Assembly (NCBI RefSeq): GCF_937920985.1
Contig: NZ_CALDXR010000027.1
Span: 6,938-70,937, forward strand
Source of the DNA: an uncultured Phascolarctobacterium sp.
Lineage (GTDB): Bacteria > Bacillota > Negativicutes > Acidaminococcales > Acidaminococcaceae
Reading direction: 5' to 3'
Length of the DNA stretch: 64,000 nucleotides
Shown here: positions 34,682 through 43,772 of the stretch, piece by piece
Numbering within the stretch: the stretch's first letter is position 1
How the letters are laid out: each line of letters starts with the position of its first letter
The notes under the pieces: generated by a model
What the model was told of the DNA's origin: nothing
Database searches by the model: none
The model's input: the letters and a program-made list of their open reading frames with translations, nothing else
Position numbers and translations under genes: made by a program

Positions 34682-36010
34682 ATGAGTGATAAAAATAAAA
34701 CCTACTGTCTGATAAATTATGGCTGCCAGATGAATGAATCCGATACGGAGCATTATGCAGGACAGCTGCAGGAGCTGGGCTATGCGCCTAATCCTGATTT
34801 TCATACCGCAGATATAATTATTGTCAACACCTGCTGCGTGCGCGAAAGTGCGGAAAAGAAAATTGCCGGCAAAATTGGCGAATTAAAGGCTGTAAAGCGT
34901 GCCAATCCGGATGTAGTTATCTGTGTTGCAGGCTGTATGGCACAGAAGGACGGCGAAAAGCTGCGTAAAAAGCATCCGCAGGTAGATTTGCTGCTGGGTA
35001 CTGCTTACGTTAACGATTTTAAACGCTTGCTGCTGGAATTTCTGGCAGAGCGCAAGGCTGCGGTTTATACCGATCTGACTATTCACCAAAGTGAGTTTGA
35101 AGGTCATATGGTACGCCAAAGCTCCTTTGCTGCCTGGATTCCTATTATGTATGGCTGCAATAATTTCTGCACCTACTGCATCGTGCCGTATGTACGCGGA
35201 CGCGAGCGCAGCCGCAGCATAGATAATATTGTTGCCGAGATTGAGGCAGCAGTTAAAGATGGCTACAAGGAATTTACTCTGCTGGGACAAAACGTTAATT
35301 CCTATGGCAAGGATTTTGGCGACAAGGACGCTTTCGCTAAGCTGCTGCGCCGTGTGGATATTATTCCTGGCGTTGAGCGTATTCATTATATGACCAGCCA
35401 CCCGCGTGATATGAGCGAGGAGGTTATCAAGGCTGTTGCAGAATGTGAGCACATCTGCGAAAACTTCCATCTGCCGTTCCAGGCAGGCAGCTCCGAAATT
35501 CTGCGCCGCATGAACCGCGGTTACACGAAGGAAAAATATCTGGAGCTGGTGAAGATGGTACGCAAGTATGTGCCGGACGCAACGATTACCACAGATATTA
35601 TTGTAGGCTTCCCGGGCGAAACCGAAGAGGATTTTGAAGAAACTTTGGATGTCGTGCGTCAGGTTGGCTTTACCTCTGCTTATACCTTTATTTATTCCAA
35701 GCGTAGCGGTACACCTGCAGCCAAAATGGAAAACCAGGTGCCGCTGGCAGTGAAGAAGGAACGCTTGAACCGTTTGATGGCTCTGCAGAACGAGAACAGC
35801 CTGAAGTGCCATGAAAAGCTTGTAGGTCAGACTGTAGAAGTGCTGGCAGAAGGCCCCAGCAAGCAGAAAACAGTTTGGAACGGCCGCACACGCACAGGAG
35901 TTCTGGTACTGTGGCCGATTGAAGATAAGCAATACGAGGTAGGACAGAAGGTTAATGTGCAGATTGAAGCTGCGCAGACCTGGCTGGTGAAAGGTAAGGC
36001 GGTTGATTAA
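34682..36010 (+). CDS. miaB: tRNA-2-methylthio-N6-dimethylallyladenosine synthase
   Basis: Radical SAM methylthiotransferase acting on i6A37 of tRNAs. 442 residues. N-terminal UPF0004 domain with three cysteines (NYGCQMNESD, NTCCVRE, VAGCMAQ), radical SAM motif CNNFCTYC, and a C-terminal TRAM domain. Its substrate is made by MiaA, encoded 5.5 kb downstream in the same run. The stop overlaps the mutS start by one base (TAATG). Confidence 0.97.
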   Translation: MSDKNKTYCLINYGCQMNESDTEHYAGQLQELGYAPNPDFHTADIIIVNTCCVRESAEKKIAGKIGELKAVKRANPDVVICVAGCMAQKDGEKLRKKHPQVDLLLGTAYVNDFKRLLLEFLAERKAAVYTDLTIHQSEFEGHMVRQSSFAAWIPIMYGCNNFCTYCIVPYVRGRERSRSIDNIVAEIEAAVKDGYKEFTLLGQNVNSYGKDFGDKDAFAKLLRRVDIIPGVERIHYMTSHPRDMSEEVIKAVAECEHICENFHLPFQAGSSEILRRMNRGYTKEKYLELVKMVRKYVPDATITTDIIVGFPGETEEDFEETLDVVRQVGFTSAYTFIYSKRSGTPAAKMENQVPLAVKKERLNRLMALQNENSLKCHEKLVGQTVEVLAEGPSKQKTVWNGRTRTGVLVLWPIEDKQYEVGQKVNVQIEAAQTWLVKGKAVD

Positions 36011-38595
36011 TGGCTGCTGCAAATGTTACACCCATGGTACAACAATATATGGCGGTGAAGCAGGAGCATCAGAATGAGCTGCTCTTCTTTCGCTTGGGCG
36101 ATTTTTATGAAATGTTTTTTGACGATGCTATCACAGCATCGCGTGAGCTTAATTTAACACTGACCAAGCGCTCTAATGGTATGGAAAATATGCCGATGTG
36201 CGGTGTGCCTTATCATTCGGTGGACGGATATATCGCCAAGCTGATAAAAAAGGGTTACCGCATCGCCATCTGCGAGCAGGTGGAGGATCCCAAGCTCGCC
36301 AAAGGCATTGTTGAGCGTAAGGTTATTAAAATTATTACGCCTGGAACGGCGCTGAACGAACAGCTTCTGGAGGATAAGCACAACCGCTATCTGGTGTTTT
36401 TACAGCAGGATCAGGAAAAGGGAATGTGCCTGGCGGCGGCTGATGTAACTACGGGCGAGTGCGAATGGTTTCTTGACCAAACTTCGGAAAGCTTTTTGAA
36501 TATCACCGAGCAGCTTTACAGACTGCAGCCTGCAGAGCTTGTTGTTCATTTTACTTCGGAGAAAATGAGAGAGAAGCTGCAGGAATGGCTGGCTGCAAGA
36601 TTGCCGGAATGCGTTGTTACGCATTATGACGAGAGTACGCCGGAGGCTGATTATTTTACGCAGCACTTTGCCGGCAGTGAGGTGCCGGATGAGGTACACA
36701 GTACGGTTGAGCTTTTGCTGCGCTATCTGCATGGAACGGTTATGGCGGATTTGAGCCATATTAACCGCCTGGTGCGGATTGAACGCAACAGCTTTATGAA
36801 TCTTGATGTGACTGCTATCCGCAATCTGGAGTTGGTTCGCAATATGACGGACGGCTCGAAGCGCGGTACGCTGCTGCAGGTACTGGATTTTACCAATACA
36901 TCGATGGGTGCGCGCCGTCTGCGCAGCTGGATTGAAAGCCCGCTGCTTGATGTAGGCCGCATTTATGAGCGTCAGGAGGCTGTAGCTGAGCTTGCTGCAG
37001 CCGCAGAGCTGCGCGAAGCGATTGTGGCACAGCTGAAGGCAGTAGCGGATCTGGAGCGTATTGTCAGCCGTATTGAGGTGGGCAGTGCCAATGCCAGAGA
37101 TTTGGTGGCATTGCGTAATTCCTTAAGCGTGCTTCCGGGCCTGAAGGGCATTCTGGAAGGCTGTAGCAGCGGACTGCTGCGCAAGCTGTGGAAGGGCCTG
37201 CATCTGCACGAGGAGCTGGCTGCAAGATTGCAGCAGGCGATTGTCGATGAGCCGCCGTTTTCTGTTCGTGAGGGCGGTATGATTCGCACAGGTTATAATC
37301 AGGAGCTGGATGAGCTGCATCTGATTGCTGCCGACAATAAAACCTGGATGCAGAACTTTGAGCAGAAAATCAAAGAGGAAACCGGCATTAAAACCATGAA
37401 GGTCGGCTTTAACAAGGTTTTCGGCTATTATATCGAGGTTAGCAAGGGACAGAGCAGCAGTGTGCCTCCGTACTTTGTGCGTAAGCAGACGCTGGTAAAC
37501 GCGGAGCGCTATATTGTCCCCGAGCTTAAGGAGTTCGAGAATAAAATTCTCGGTGCCAAGGAAAAAATCGAGCAGCTGGAGTATTATCTGTTTGATGAGC
37601 TGCGTACCTTGATTCGCGGCAAAATCAAGGAGATTCAGGAAACTGCCCGCGCCGTCAGTTACATTGATGTGCTGACAGGCTTGGCAGAGGCTGCCTATAA
37701 ATATAATTATGTAAGACCTGAGCTGAATAATAACGGCGAAATCAAGATTGTTGACGGACGCCATCCCGTAGTAGAGCGTTTGCTGGAAAAGGAGATTTTT
37801 GTCCCCAACAATACCAATCTGAATAATACCGACGAGCGCATGATAATTATTACCGGTCCGAATATGGCAGGTAAATCAACCTACATGCGTCAGGTAGCGC
37901 TGCTGGTGCTGATGACGCAAATCGGCAGCTTTATTCCTGCGCGTCAGGCGAGCGTTTGCCCGGTGGATAAGATTTTTACGCGTGTCGGCGCCAGCGATGA
38001 TTTGGCGACAGGCCAGAGCACCTTTATGGTGGAGATGAACGAGGTAGCGCAGATTTTGAAATACGCTACGAAAAACAGCTTGATTATCCTTGATGAGGTG
38101 GGCCGCGGTACCAGCACCTTTGACGGTATGAGCATTGCTCACGCAGTTATGGAATATATCCATGACCGCATCAAGGCAAAAACGCTGTTTGCTACGCATT
38201 ATCATCAGCTGATTGCCTTGGAAAATGTGCTGAGCGGTGTGAAGAATTATTCCGTTGCCGTCAAGGAAAGAGGCAAGGATATTATCTTCCTGCGCCGTAT
38301 TGTACCGGGCGGAACCGACCGCAGCTACGGCGTGCATGTTGCACGCCTCGCCGGTCTGCCAAAGAAGGTGCTGGAGCGTTCGGAGGAGCTGCTGAAGGAA
38401 TATGATAATGACAACGGCCGTGTACAGCAGCCTGCAGCTGCTGCAGCACCGCAGGATAATATGATGGGCTCGCTGTTTGGCAGCTCTATTGCCAATGAGC
38501 TTTTGAAGCTTGATGTTATGAGCATGACACCGATTGAGGCGATGAGCGCCTTGTATAAATTGCAGGATGAAGCAAGAAAGGAGCTGGGTAAATAA
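36010..38595 (+). CDS. mutS: DNA mismatch repair protein MutS
   Basis: 861-residue mismatch sensor. The mismatch-reading motif LFFRLGDFYEMFFDDA is near residues 24-39, Walker A GPNMAGKSTYMRQ at about 617-629 and the Walker B region LDEVGRGTSTFDG beyond. Ends with a helix-turn-helix and a C-terminal segment. Joined by one-base TAATG overlaps to miaB before and mutL after, a clear case of translational coupling. Confidence 0.98.
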   Translation: MAAANVTPMVQQYMAVKQEHQNELLFFRLGDFYEMFFDDAITASRELNLTLTKRSNGMENMPMCGVPYHSVDGYIAKLIKKGYRIAICEQVEDPKLAKGIVERKVIKIITPGTALNEQLLEDKHNRYLVFLQQDQEKGMCLAAADVTTGECEWFLDQTSESFLNITEQLYRLQPAELVVHFTSEKMREKLQEWLAARLPECVVTHYDESTPEADYFTQHFAGSEVPDEVHSTVELLLRYLHGTVMADLSHINRLVRIERNSFMNLDVTAIRNLELVRNMTDGSKRGTLLQVLDFTNTSMGARRLRSWIESPLLDVGRIYERQEAVAELAAAAELREAIVAQLKAVADLERIVSRIEVGSANARDLVALRNSLSVLPGLKGILEGCSSGLLRKLWKGLHLHEELAARLQQAIVDEPPFSVREGGMIRTGYNQELDELHLIAADNKTWMQNFEQKIKEETGIKTMKVGFNKVFGYYIEVSKGQSSSVPPYFVRKQTLVNAERYIVPELKEFENKILGAKEKIEQLEYYLFDELRTLIRGKIKEIQETARAVSYIDVLTGLAEAAYKYNYVRPELNNNGEIKIVDGRHPVVERLLEKEIFVPNNTNLNNTDERMIIITGPNMAGKSTYMRQVALLVLMTQIGSFIPARQASVCPVDKIFTRVGASDDLATGQSTFMVEMNEVAQILKYATKNSLIILDEVGRGTSTFDGMSIAHAVMEYIHDRIKAKTLFATHYHQLIALENVLSGVKNYSVAVKERGKDIIFLRRIVPGGTDRSYGVHVARLAGLPKKVLERSEELLKEYDNDNGRVQQPAAAAAPQDNMMGSLFGSSIANELLKLDVMSMTPIEAMSALYKLQDEARKELGK

Positions 38596-40694
38596 TGGCA
38601 GAAGAGCATGCCGTCCGTTTGTTGGATACGAATACCGCCAACCAGATTGCTGCCGGCGAGGTTGTAGAAAAGCCTGCGTCCGTAGTAAAGGAATTGGTTG
38701 AGAACGCACTGGATGCCGGTGCGGATAAAATTGAAGTAACGATTTTTGCCGGCGGTACGGAATATATCAGAGTAACTGATAATGGCTGCGGCATGAGTGA
38801 AGCTGATGCCAAAATGGCTGTGCTGCGCCATGCCACAAGCAAGCTTACGAAAGCTGAGGATTTACTGAGCCTGAATACCTTGGGCTTTCGCGGTGAAGCC
38901 TTGCCCAGTATCGCCTCTGTTTCTAACTTTACGCTGCTTACCCGTCCGGAGAGCGAGGAATTCGCTACCTCCGTACATATTGACGGCGGTGAAAATACGG
39001 AGGTTACAGCAAGCGGCGGCAGTACGGGTACTACCGTAATTGTAGAGAATCTGTTCTTTAACGTGCCTGCACGCCGTAAATTCCTGAAAACCGTGAGCAC
39101 TGAAGGACGTTATATCAGCGAGCTGTTGACAAGGCTGGCGCTTTCGCGTCCTGATGTGCGCTTTAAGCTGGTTAACAATGATAAAGAGGTGCTCAGCACT
39201 CCCGGTGATGGAGATTTAGAGCATGCGATTAAAGCACTGTATGGCAAGAATGTTGCCGAAAACCTTTTGGAGGTATCGCTGAACGATCCTAAGGTAAGAG
39301 TTAGCGGCTTTATCGGCAAGCCTACGCTGTTGAAGGGAACGCGCCAGTGGCAGACGTTCTTTGTCAACGGACGCTGCATCGGCAGCAAAATGCTTTCCAA
39401 GGCCATGGACCATGCTTATCAGTCGCAGATTCCCAAAAGCGGCTTTCCCTTTGCTGTTATCAATATAACAGTTGATACAGCCAGCGTTGATGTTAATGTG
39501 CATCCGCAGAAGAGTGAGATTAAATTCAGTGATGACAGCCTTATTTACAAGGCTATGTATAAGGCGCTGACCGATGCACTGACGAAGCCGATGAGCGCGC
39601 AAAAGACGCAGGTAACGCTGCTGCCTGATTCAGAGCTGAATGTGTTTGTGAAGCCACAGCCGCAAGCTGTTTCTGTGCCGGTTACACCTGTACCGCAGCC
39701 TAAGCCTGCGTATCAGCCGCAGCAGCCTGTGTTCAAAGGCGGCGCGGAGCAGATTTTCAAAACACCGGAGCGCAAGGAAGAGCCACAGAGCGCAGCCGAG
39801 CCAGTGTTCAAGAGCAGCGCAGAGCCGATTTTCAAAACGCCGGAGCGTAATGAGGAGCAGCCTGCAGCAGAAGAGCTGTTGGTAAATGAGCAGCAGCCTG
39901 CGCCTATTGTGAAAAAGGAGCAGGGAGAGCAGCAAGCAATGTGGCAGCCGTTTGATGATTTCAACAAAACATCTGCAACCGTTTCCTATACCAAGGGATA
40001 TCAGGAGCCTGTGCTGGAGGTGCATGAGGCGCGCAGTGAATTTGCCAAACCGCAGCCGACGGAGGCTGCACCTGTGCCCAACAGGGAAACTATTGCTTTT
40101 ACAGATACCGACAGCGGTATGGATACTATCTGGCCGATTGGTCAGGTTGATAAAACCTTTATTATTGCTCAAAGTGAAAATACGCTTTATCTGATTGACC
40201 AGCATGCTGCTCATGAGCGTATTCTTTATGACAAGCTGGTGGCTTCGCATGAGCAGATTCCGTCGCAGCAGCTTTTGATGCCGTTGTATGTGGATATGGC
40301 TGCCGATGATATTGCGCTGATTGAGGAGCACAGGGACGAATTCCTGGCTTTGGGTGTTGATGCAGCCAGCGCCGGTGAAAGCCTGCTGCGCGTAAGCAGT
40401 TTGCCGGCGGATATCAAGGCAGATGCTGCTGAAGATTTTATCAATGCTATCAGCAAAATGCTGCGGGAAATGCGTAATGTCAATGGCAGCGATTTGCGGC
40501 AGGAGGTACTGCACATGACTGCCTGCAAGGCGGCAATTAAGGCCGGACAGCTGCTGAATATGCGGCAGATGCGTCAGCTGATTATTGATTTGTGCAATAC
40601 TACGCATCCGTTTACCTGCCCGCACGGCAGACCTTGCATGATTGAAATTGACAGCAATCAGCTGTATAAAATGTTTAAAAGGACGGGCTTTTGA
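38595..40694 (+). CDS. mutL: DNA mismatch repair endonuclease MutL
   Basis: 699 residues. N-terminal GHKL ATPase: IAAGEVVEKPASVVKELVEN-type motif I, DNGCGM, GFRGEALPSI. The C-terminal dimer domain carries the endonuclease site (DQHAAHERILYD, then CKAAIKAG and CPHGRPCMI), as expected where MutH is absent; the final position of the DQHA(X)2E(X)4E motif is Asp rather than Glu. The linker (about residues 350-480) is Pro/Gln/Glu-rich and contains two copies of a PVFK..AE.IFKTPER unit. Overlaps mutS by one base. Confidence 0.97.
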   Translation: MAEEHAVRLLDTNTANQIAAGEVVEKPASVVKELVENALDAGADKIEVTIFAGGTEYIRVTDNGCGMSEADAKMAVLRHATSKLTKAEDLLSLNTLGFRGEALPSIASVSNFTLLTRPESEEFATSVHIDGGENTEVTASGGSTGTTVIVENLFFNVPARRKFLKTVSTEGRYISELLTRLALSRPDVRFKLVNNDKEVLSTPGDGDLEHAIKALYGKNVAENLLEVSLNDPKVRVSGFIGKPTLLKGTRQWQTFFVNGRCIGSKMLSKAMDHAYQSQIPKSGFPFAVINITVDTASVDVNVHPQKSEIKFSDDSLIYKAMYKALTDALTKPMSAQKTQVTLLPDSELNVFVKPQPQAVSVPVTPVPQPKPAYQPQQPVFKGGAEQIFKTPERKEEPQSAAEPVFKSSAEPIFKTPERNEEQPAAEELLVNEQQPAPIVKKEQGEQQAMWQPFDDFNKTSATVSYTKGYQEPVLEVHEARSEFAKPQPTEAAPVPNRETIAFTDTDSGMDTIWPIGQVDKTFIIAQSENTLYLIDQHAAHERILYDKLVASHEQIPSQQLLMPLYVDMAADDIALIEEHRDEFLALGVDAASAGESLLRVSSLPADIKADAAEDFINAISKMLREMRNVNGSDLRQEVLHMTACKAAIKAGQLLNMRQMRQLIIDLCNTTHPFTCPHGRPCMIEIDSNQLYKMFKRTGF

Positions 40695-41482
40695 TGCTTA
40701 CAGGCAGAATTGGCGTAACAACGGCCAGAAATGCGACAGGTAGCGCCGCTGCAGCTCAGGCCAGGGCCTGGGCGGAGCAGCTGGGCGCAATTTATGTGGA
40801 TCGTCCGCATAATATGGGCGTAGACGAGCTTATGGCGCAATATGAACTGGCAGCGCTTGTCGTGGGCGAAAAGGATGGTCCGCGTATTCATAGCGCCGCA
40901 GGCAGCTTTGCCTATCATCCGGGTATGGCGGTGCTGCGTCTGCAGCAGCTGAAGCGTGGTGCGACGGAGCATTTGCTGACGGCGTTGGACCTGCGTCCGG
41001 GAAAAAGAGTGCTGGATGCTACGCTGGGACTTGCTGCTGATGCCGCCATCAACTCGTATATTGTCGGGGACGAAGGAACAGTTGTGGGGCTGGAGGCTTC
41101 ACCGCTGCTGCATTTTGCCGTGAGCTATGGTTTGCAGCATTATGTGGCAGAAGATGCAGACCTGACGGCAGCACTGCGCCGGATTCAGCCGGCGCAGGCG
41201 TTGGCGGAGAATTATCTGGCGCAGTGTGCGCTGGACAGCTTTGACGTTGTTTATTTCGATCCGATGTTCCGTCATCCTGTAAATGGTGCCAAGGGCATGG
41301 AAGCATTGCGTCCGCTTTCCTACGAGGAAGCGCTGTCGGCAGAAACGCTGCAGCTTGCATTGCGTGTAGCGCCGCGTGTGGTTATCAAGGAGCGCAGCGA
41401 ATATATTCTGCGCGAGTATGGCTGCGAGGAATTTATCGGCGGCAAATATAGCAGGATTAAGTACGGAATAATAAAAAGGTGA
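40694..41482 (+). CDS. RsmJ-like class I SAM methyltransferase
   Basis: 262 residues from ATG 40694, overlapping the mutL stop by one base (TGATG). The C-terminal two-thirds resembles RsmJ/PF04445 methyltransferases: VLDATLGLAADAAINSYI (SAM loop), VVGLEASPLLHF and the characteristic VYFDPMFRHP. RsmJ modifies 16S rRNA in gammaproteobacteria; Firmicute relatives are less characterised, so the target here is inferred. The N-terminal ~70 residues (GVTTARNATGSAAAAQARAW) form an extra region typical of the Firmicute group. Confidence 0.8.
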   Translation: MLTGRIGVTTARNATGSAAAAQARAWAEQLGAIYVDRPHNMGVDELMAQYELAALVVGEKDGPRIHSAAGSFAYHPGMAVLRLQQLKRGATEHLLTALDLRPGKRVLDATLGLAADAAINSYIVGDEGTVVGLEASPLLHFAVSYGLQHYVAEDADLTAALRRIQPAQALAENYLAQCALDSFDVVYFDPMFRHPVNGAKGMEALRPLSYEEALSAETLQLALRVAPRVVIKERSEYILREYGCEEFIGGKYSRIKYGIIKR

Positions 41483-41485
41483 TTT

Positions 41486-42421
41486 ATGTTGCAAAAAACC
41501 AAGGTAGTTGTTATTTTAGGAGCGACAGCAACCGGAAAAAGTCATTGCGCTATTGAGATTGCCAAGCAGTTTCAGGGCGAAATAATTTCCGGTGATTCAA
41601 TGCTGGTTTATAAAAATATGAATATCGGTACGGCGAAGCCTACTGCTGAAGAACTGGCGGCTGTACCGCATCATCTGGTGGATATTCTGCCGCCGGATGC
41701 TTCCTTCAGCGTTGTAGATTTTAAGGAGCGTGCAGCTGCGCTGATTACGGAAATTAATGCGCGCGGACATCTGCCGATAATTGCCGGCGGTACAGGTCTG
41801 TACATAAAAGCGTTGCTTGAGGATTATGCCTTTAATAATGCGGATGAGGACAGCGAGCTGCGCCGCAGGCTGGAGGCCGAGGCACAGGAAAAGGGCGCGC
41901 TGGCGCTGCATGCGCGCCTGCAGGAGTTGGCGCCGCAGGAGGCGCAGCGCATTCATCCCAATAATGTGCGTCGCGTTATCCGTGCACTGGAATCTGCTAT
42001 GCAGGGCGAGGCTGTCAACCAGTACGGTGCGCAGGAAAGTCCTTATGATGCTGTGGTTATCGGCTTGGAGATGGAGCGTCAGGCGCTGTACGAGCGCATC
42101 AACAAACGTGTGGATTTGATGCTGGAGGCCGGTCTGGAGCAGGAGGTGCGCAGCCTGCTGGAGCAGGGGGTAGTGCCCGAGTGCCAGTCAATGCAGAGCA
42201 TCGGCTACAGACAGATGGTGTGGTATCTTAACGGCAGCATGGATTACGCTGCTGCCGTAGACAAGCTGAAGCAGGCAACGCGTAACTTTGCTAAAAGGCA
42301 GATTACCTGGTATAAAAAAATGCCTTATATTCACTGGCTGCATTTGGATGATGAGCCTGATTATCAACAGGCAGTGGCAGAAATTTCCGAAATACTTGTA
42401 GAAAGTGGCATTTCGGTGTAA
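41486..42421 (+). CDS. miaA: tRNA dimethylallyltransferase
   Basis: Adds the dimethylallyl group to A37 of tRNAs reading UNN codons; its product is the MiaB substrate. 311 residues. P-loop GATATGKS at about residues 12-19, GDSMLVYKNMNIGTAKP, and the DxxxR-type catalytic and GGTGLYIKALL segments are present. Starts 3 nt after the upstream stop with AAAAAGGTGA as ribosome site. Confidence 0.97.
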   Translation: MLQKTKVVVILGATATGKSHCAIEIAKQFQGEIISGDSMLVYKNMNIGTAKPTAEELAAVPHHLVDILPPDASFSVVDFKERAAALITEINARGHLPIIAGGTGLYIKALLEDYAFNNADEDSELRRRLEAEAQEKGALALHARLQELAPQEAQRIHPNNVRRVIRALESAMQGEAVNQYGAQESPYDAVVIGLEMERQALYERINKRVDLMLEAGLEQEVRSLLEQGVVPECQSMQSIGYRQMVWYLNGSMDYAAAVDKLKQATRNFAKRQITWYKKMPYIHWLHLDDEPDYQQAVAEISEILVESGISV

Positions 42422-42500
42422 AATATAAGTATAAAGAGGAGTGTAGGTTTTTAGGAATCTGTGCTTCCGGAGATAACGAAATGAGTAGGAGGGGCTTTTA

Positions 42501-42752
42501 ATGATTACTTCAGTAAAACCCGCAATGAATTTGCAAGACAGCTTTTTAAACCATGTTCGTAAGGAAAACCTGGGTGTTATTATCTATCTGATGAATGGCT
42601 TCCAAATTCGTGGCTTGGTAAGAGGCTTTGACAATTTTACCGTTATTATTGAAAACGAAGGCAAGCAGCAGCTTGTGTACAAGCATGCTATTTCCACTAT
42701 TTCCCCGGCAACTAATATTACTATTATGCAGCCTGAGAAAAAAGAATTTTAA
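42501..42752 (+). CDS. hfq: RNA chaperone Hfq
   Basis: 83-residue Sm-like hexamer that brings small RNAs and mRNAs together. Sm1 segment with [28 protein letters not shown] and the Sm2 motif VYKHAIST are clear. AGTAGGAGGGG precedes ATG 42501 by 8 nt. Gene order miaA-hfq is the usual one. Relevant to the candidate small RNA at 29.0 kb. Confidence 0.97.
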   Translation: MITSVKPAMNLQDSFLNHVRKENLGVIIYLMNGFQIRGLVRGFDNFTVIIENEGKQQLVYKHAISTISPATNITIMQPEKKEF

Positions 42753-42864
42753 TATAGTATAGGTATGAAGAAAAACGGCGCAACAGCGTTGTTTTTCTTT
42801 TTCTGAAGATGAATGCACCAGGAATTTTTGCTAATGGCAGATTTGTAGGGTGGAGGCAGGTTTT

Positions 42865-43758
42865 ATGTTTGACTATCTGGCATTGTTCCAGGAATATCTG
42901 ATGGTAGAGCTGGGCTTGTCTAAAAATACGCAGCTGGCGTATCTGCGTGATTTGCGCCTGCTGATGAAAAGCCTGCAGCTGAAAGCAGATGAAGAGCTGC
43001 TGCAGGTTTCGCGACAGCAGCTGATTGCCTATCTTGTACGTTTGAAGCAGGAGGGACGTGCAGCTTCTACGGTAGCACGCAAGCTGGCTTCGATAAAAGC
43101 GTTTTACCGTTTTCTGACGGCAGAGCGTTATATCCGCCGTAATCCTGCCGAGGTGCTGGAGGCGGCGAGCAGGGGTCTGCATTTGCCGAAGGTGCTGAGC
43201 GTTCAGGAGGTAGAAAGGCTTTTGGATGAGCCTAATTTGGGAACCTTGGACGGTTATCGCGACAAGACGATGCTGGAGCTGTTATATGCTACCGGTATGC
43301 GTGTTTCGGAGCTGGTAAATGTGCCGGTGAAGAATGTTGATATGAAGATGCAGTATGTCATTGTTATGGGCAAAGGCTCTAAGGAGCGTATGCTGCCGTT
43401 AGGCCGTACTGCGCTGCATTATTTGGAGCATTATTTGTCTGTGGTACGTCCGCAGCTTCTGCATGGTAAGCCGGATGCGGCTGCAGAGCTTTTTGTAACC
43501 GGCTGGGGCGGACCGATGACACGGGAGCGTTTTTACGAAATTATTGTGGCATACGGCAAGAGTGCAGGCATCAGCAAGCGTGTTACACCGCATATGCTGC
43601 GTCATTCCTTTGCGACGCATCTTTTAAATAACGGCACCGACCTGCGCATAGTGCAGGAGCTGTTGGGACATGCAGATATTTCCACCACGCAGATATATAC
43701 GCATCTTGATGTGGAGCGTTTGCGTGAGGTGTATGATAAAACGCACCCACGGGCTTAG
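42865..43758 (+). CDS. xerD: Site-specific tyrosine recombinase XerD
   Basis: 297 residues from ATG 42865 (GGAGG 8 nt upstream; the longer ORF starts inside the ribosome site). SAM-like N-terminal core-binding domain, then the catalytic domain with ATGMRVSELVN (Arg), HMLRHSFATHLL (His-x-x-Arg), LGHADISTTQIYTH (His and Tyr). Full-length and in a housekeeping operon, so this is the chromosome-dimer-resolving Xer type and not a phage integrase. XerC and XerD cannot be separated with certainty by eye. Confidence 0.92.
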   Translation: MFDYLALFQEYLMVELGLSKNTQLAYLRDLRLLMKSLQLKADEELLQVSRQQLIAYLVRLKQEGRAASTVARKLASIKAFYRFLTAERYIRRNPAEVLEAASRGLHLPKVLSVQEVERLLDEPNLGTLDGYRDKTMLELLYATGMRVSELVNVPVKNVDMKMQYVIVMGKGSKERMLPLGRTALHYLEHYLSVVRPQLLHGKPDAAAELFVTGWGGPMTRERFYEIIVAYGKSAGISKRVTPHMLRHSFATHLLNNGTDLRIVQELLGHADISTTQIYTHLDVERLREVYDKTHPRA

Positions 43759-43772
43759 AAAGGAGAACACCT

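Noticed and set aside
42865..43758. Tyrosine recombinase as sign of a prophage or integron
   Set aside because: It is full-length Xer type inside the miaA-hfq housekeeping run, without att-like repeats or phage genes nearby.
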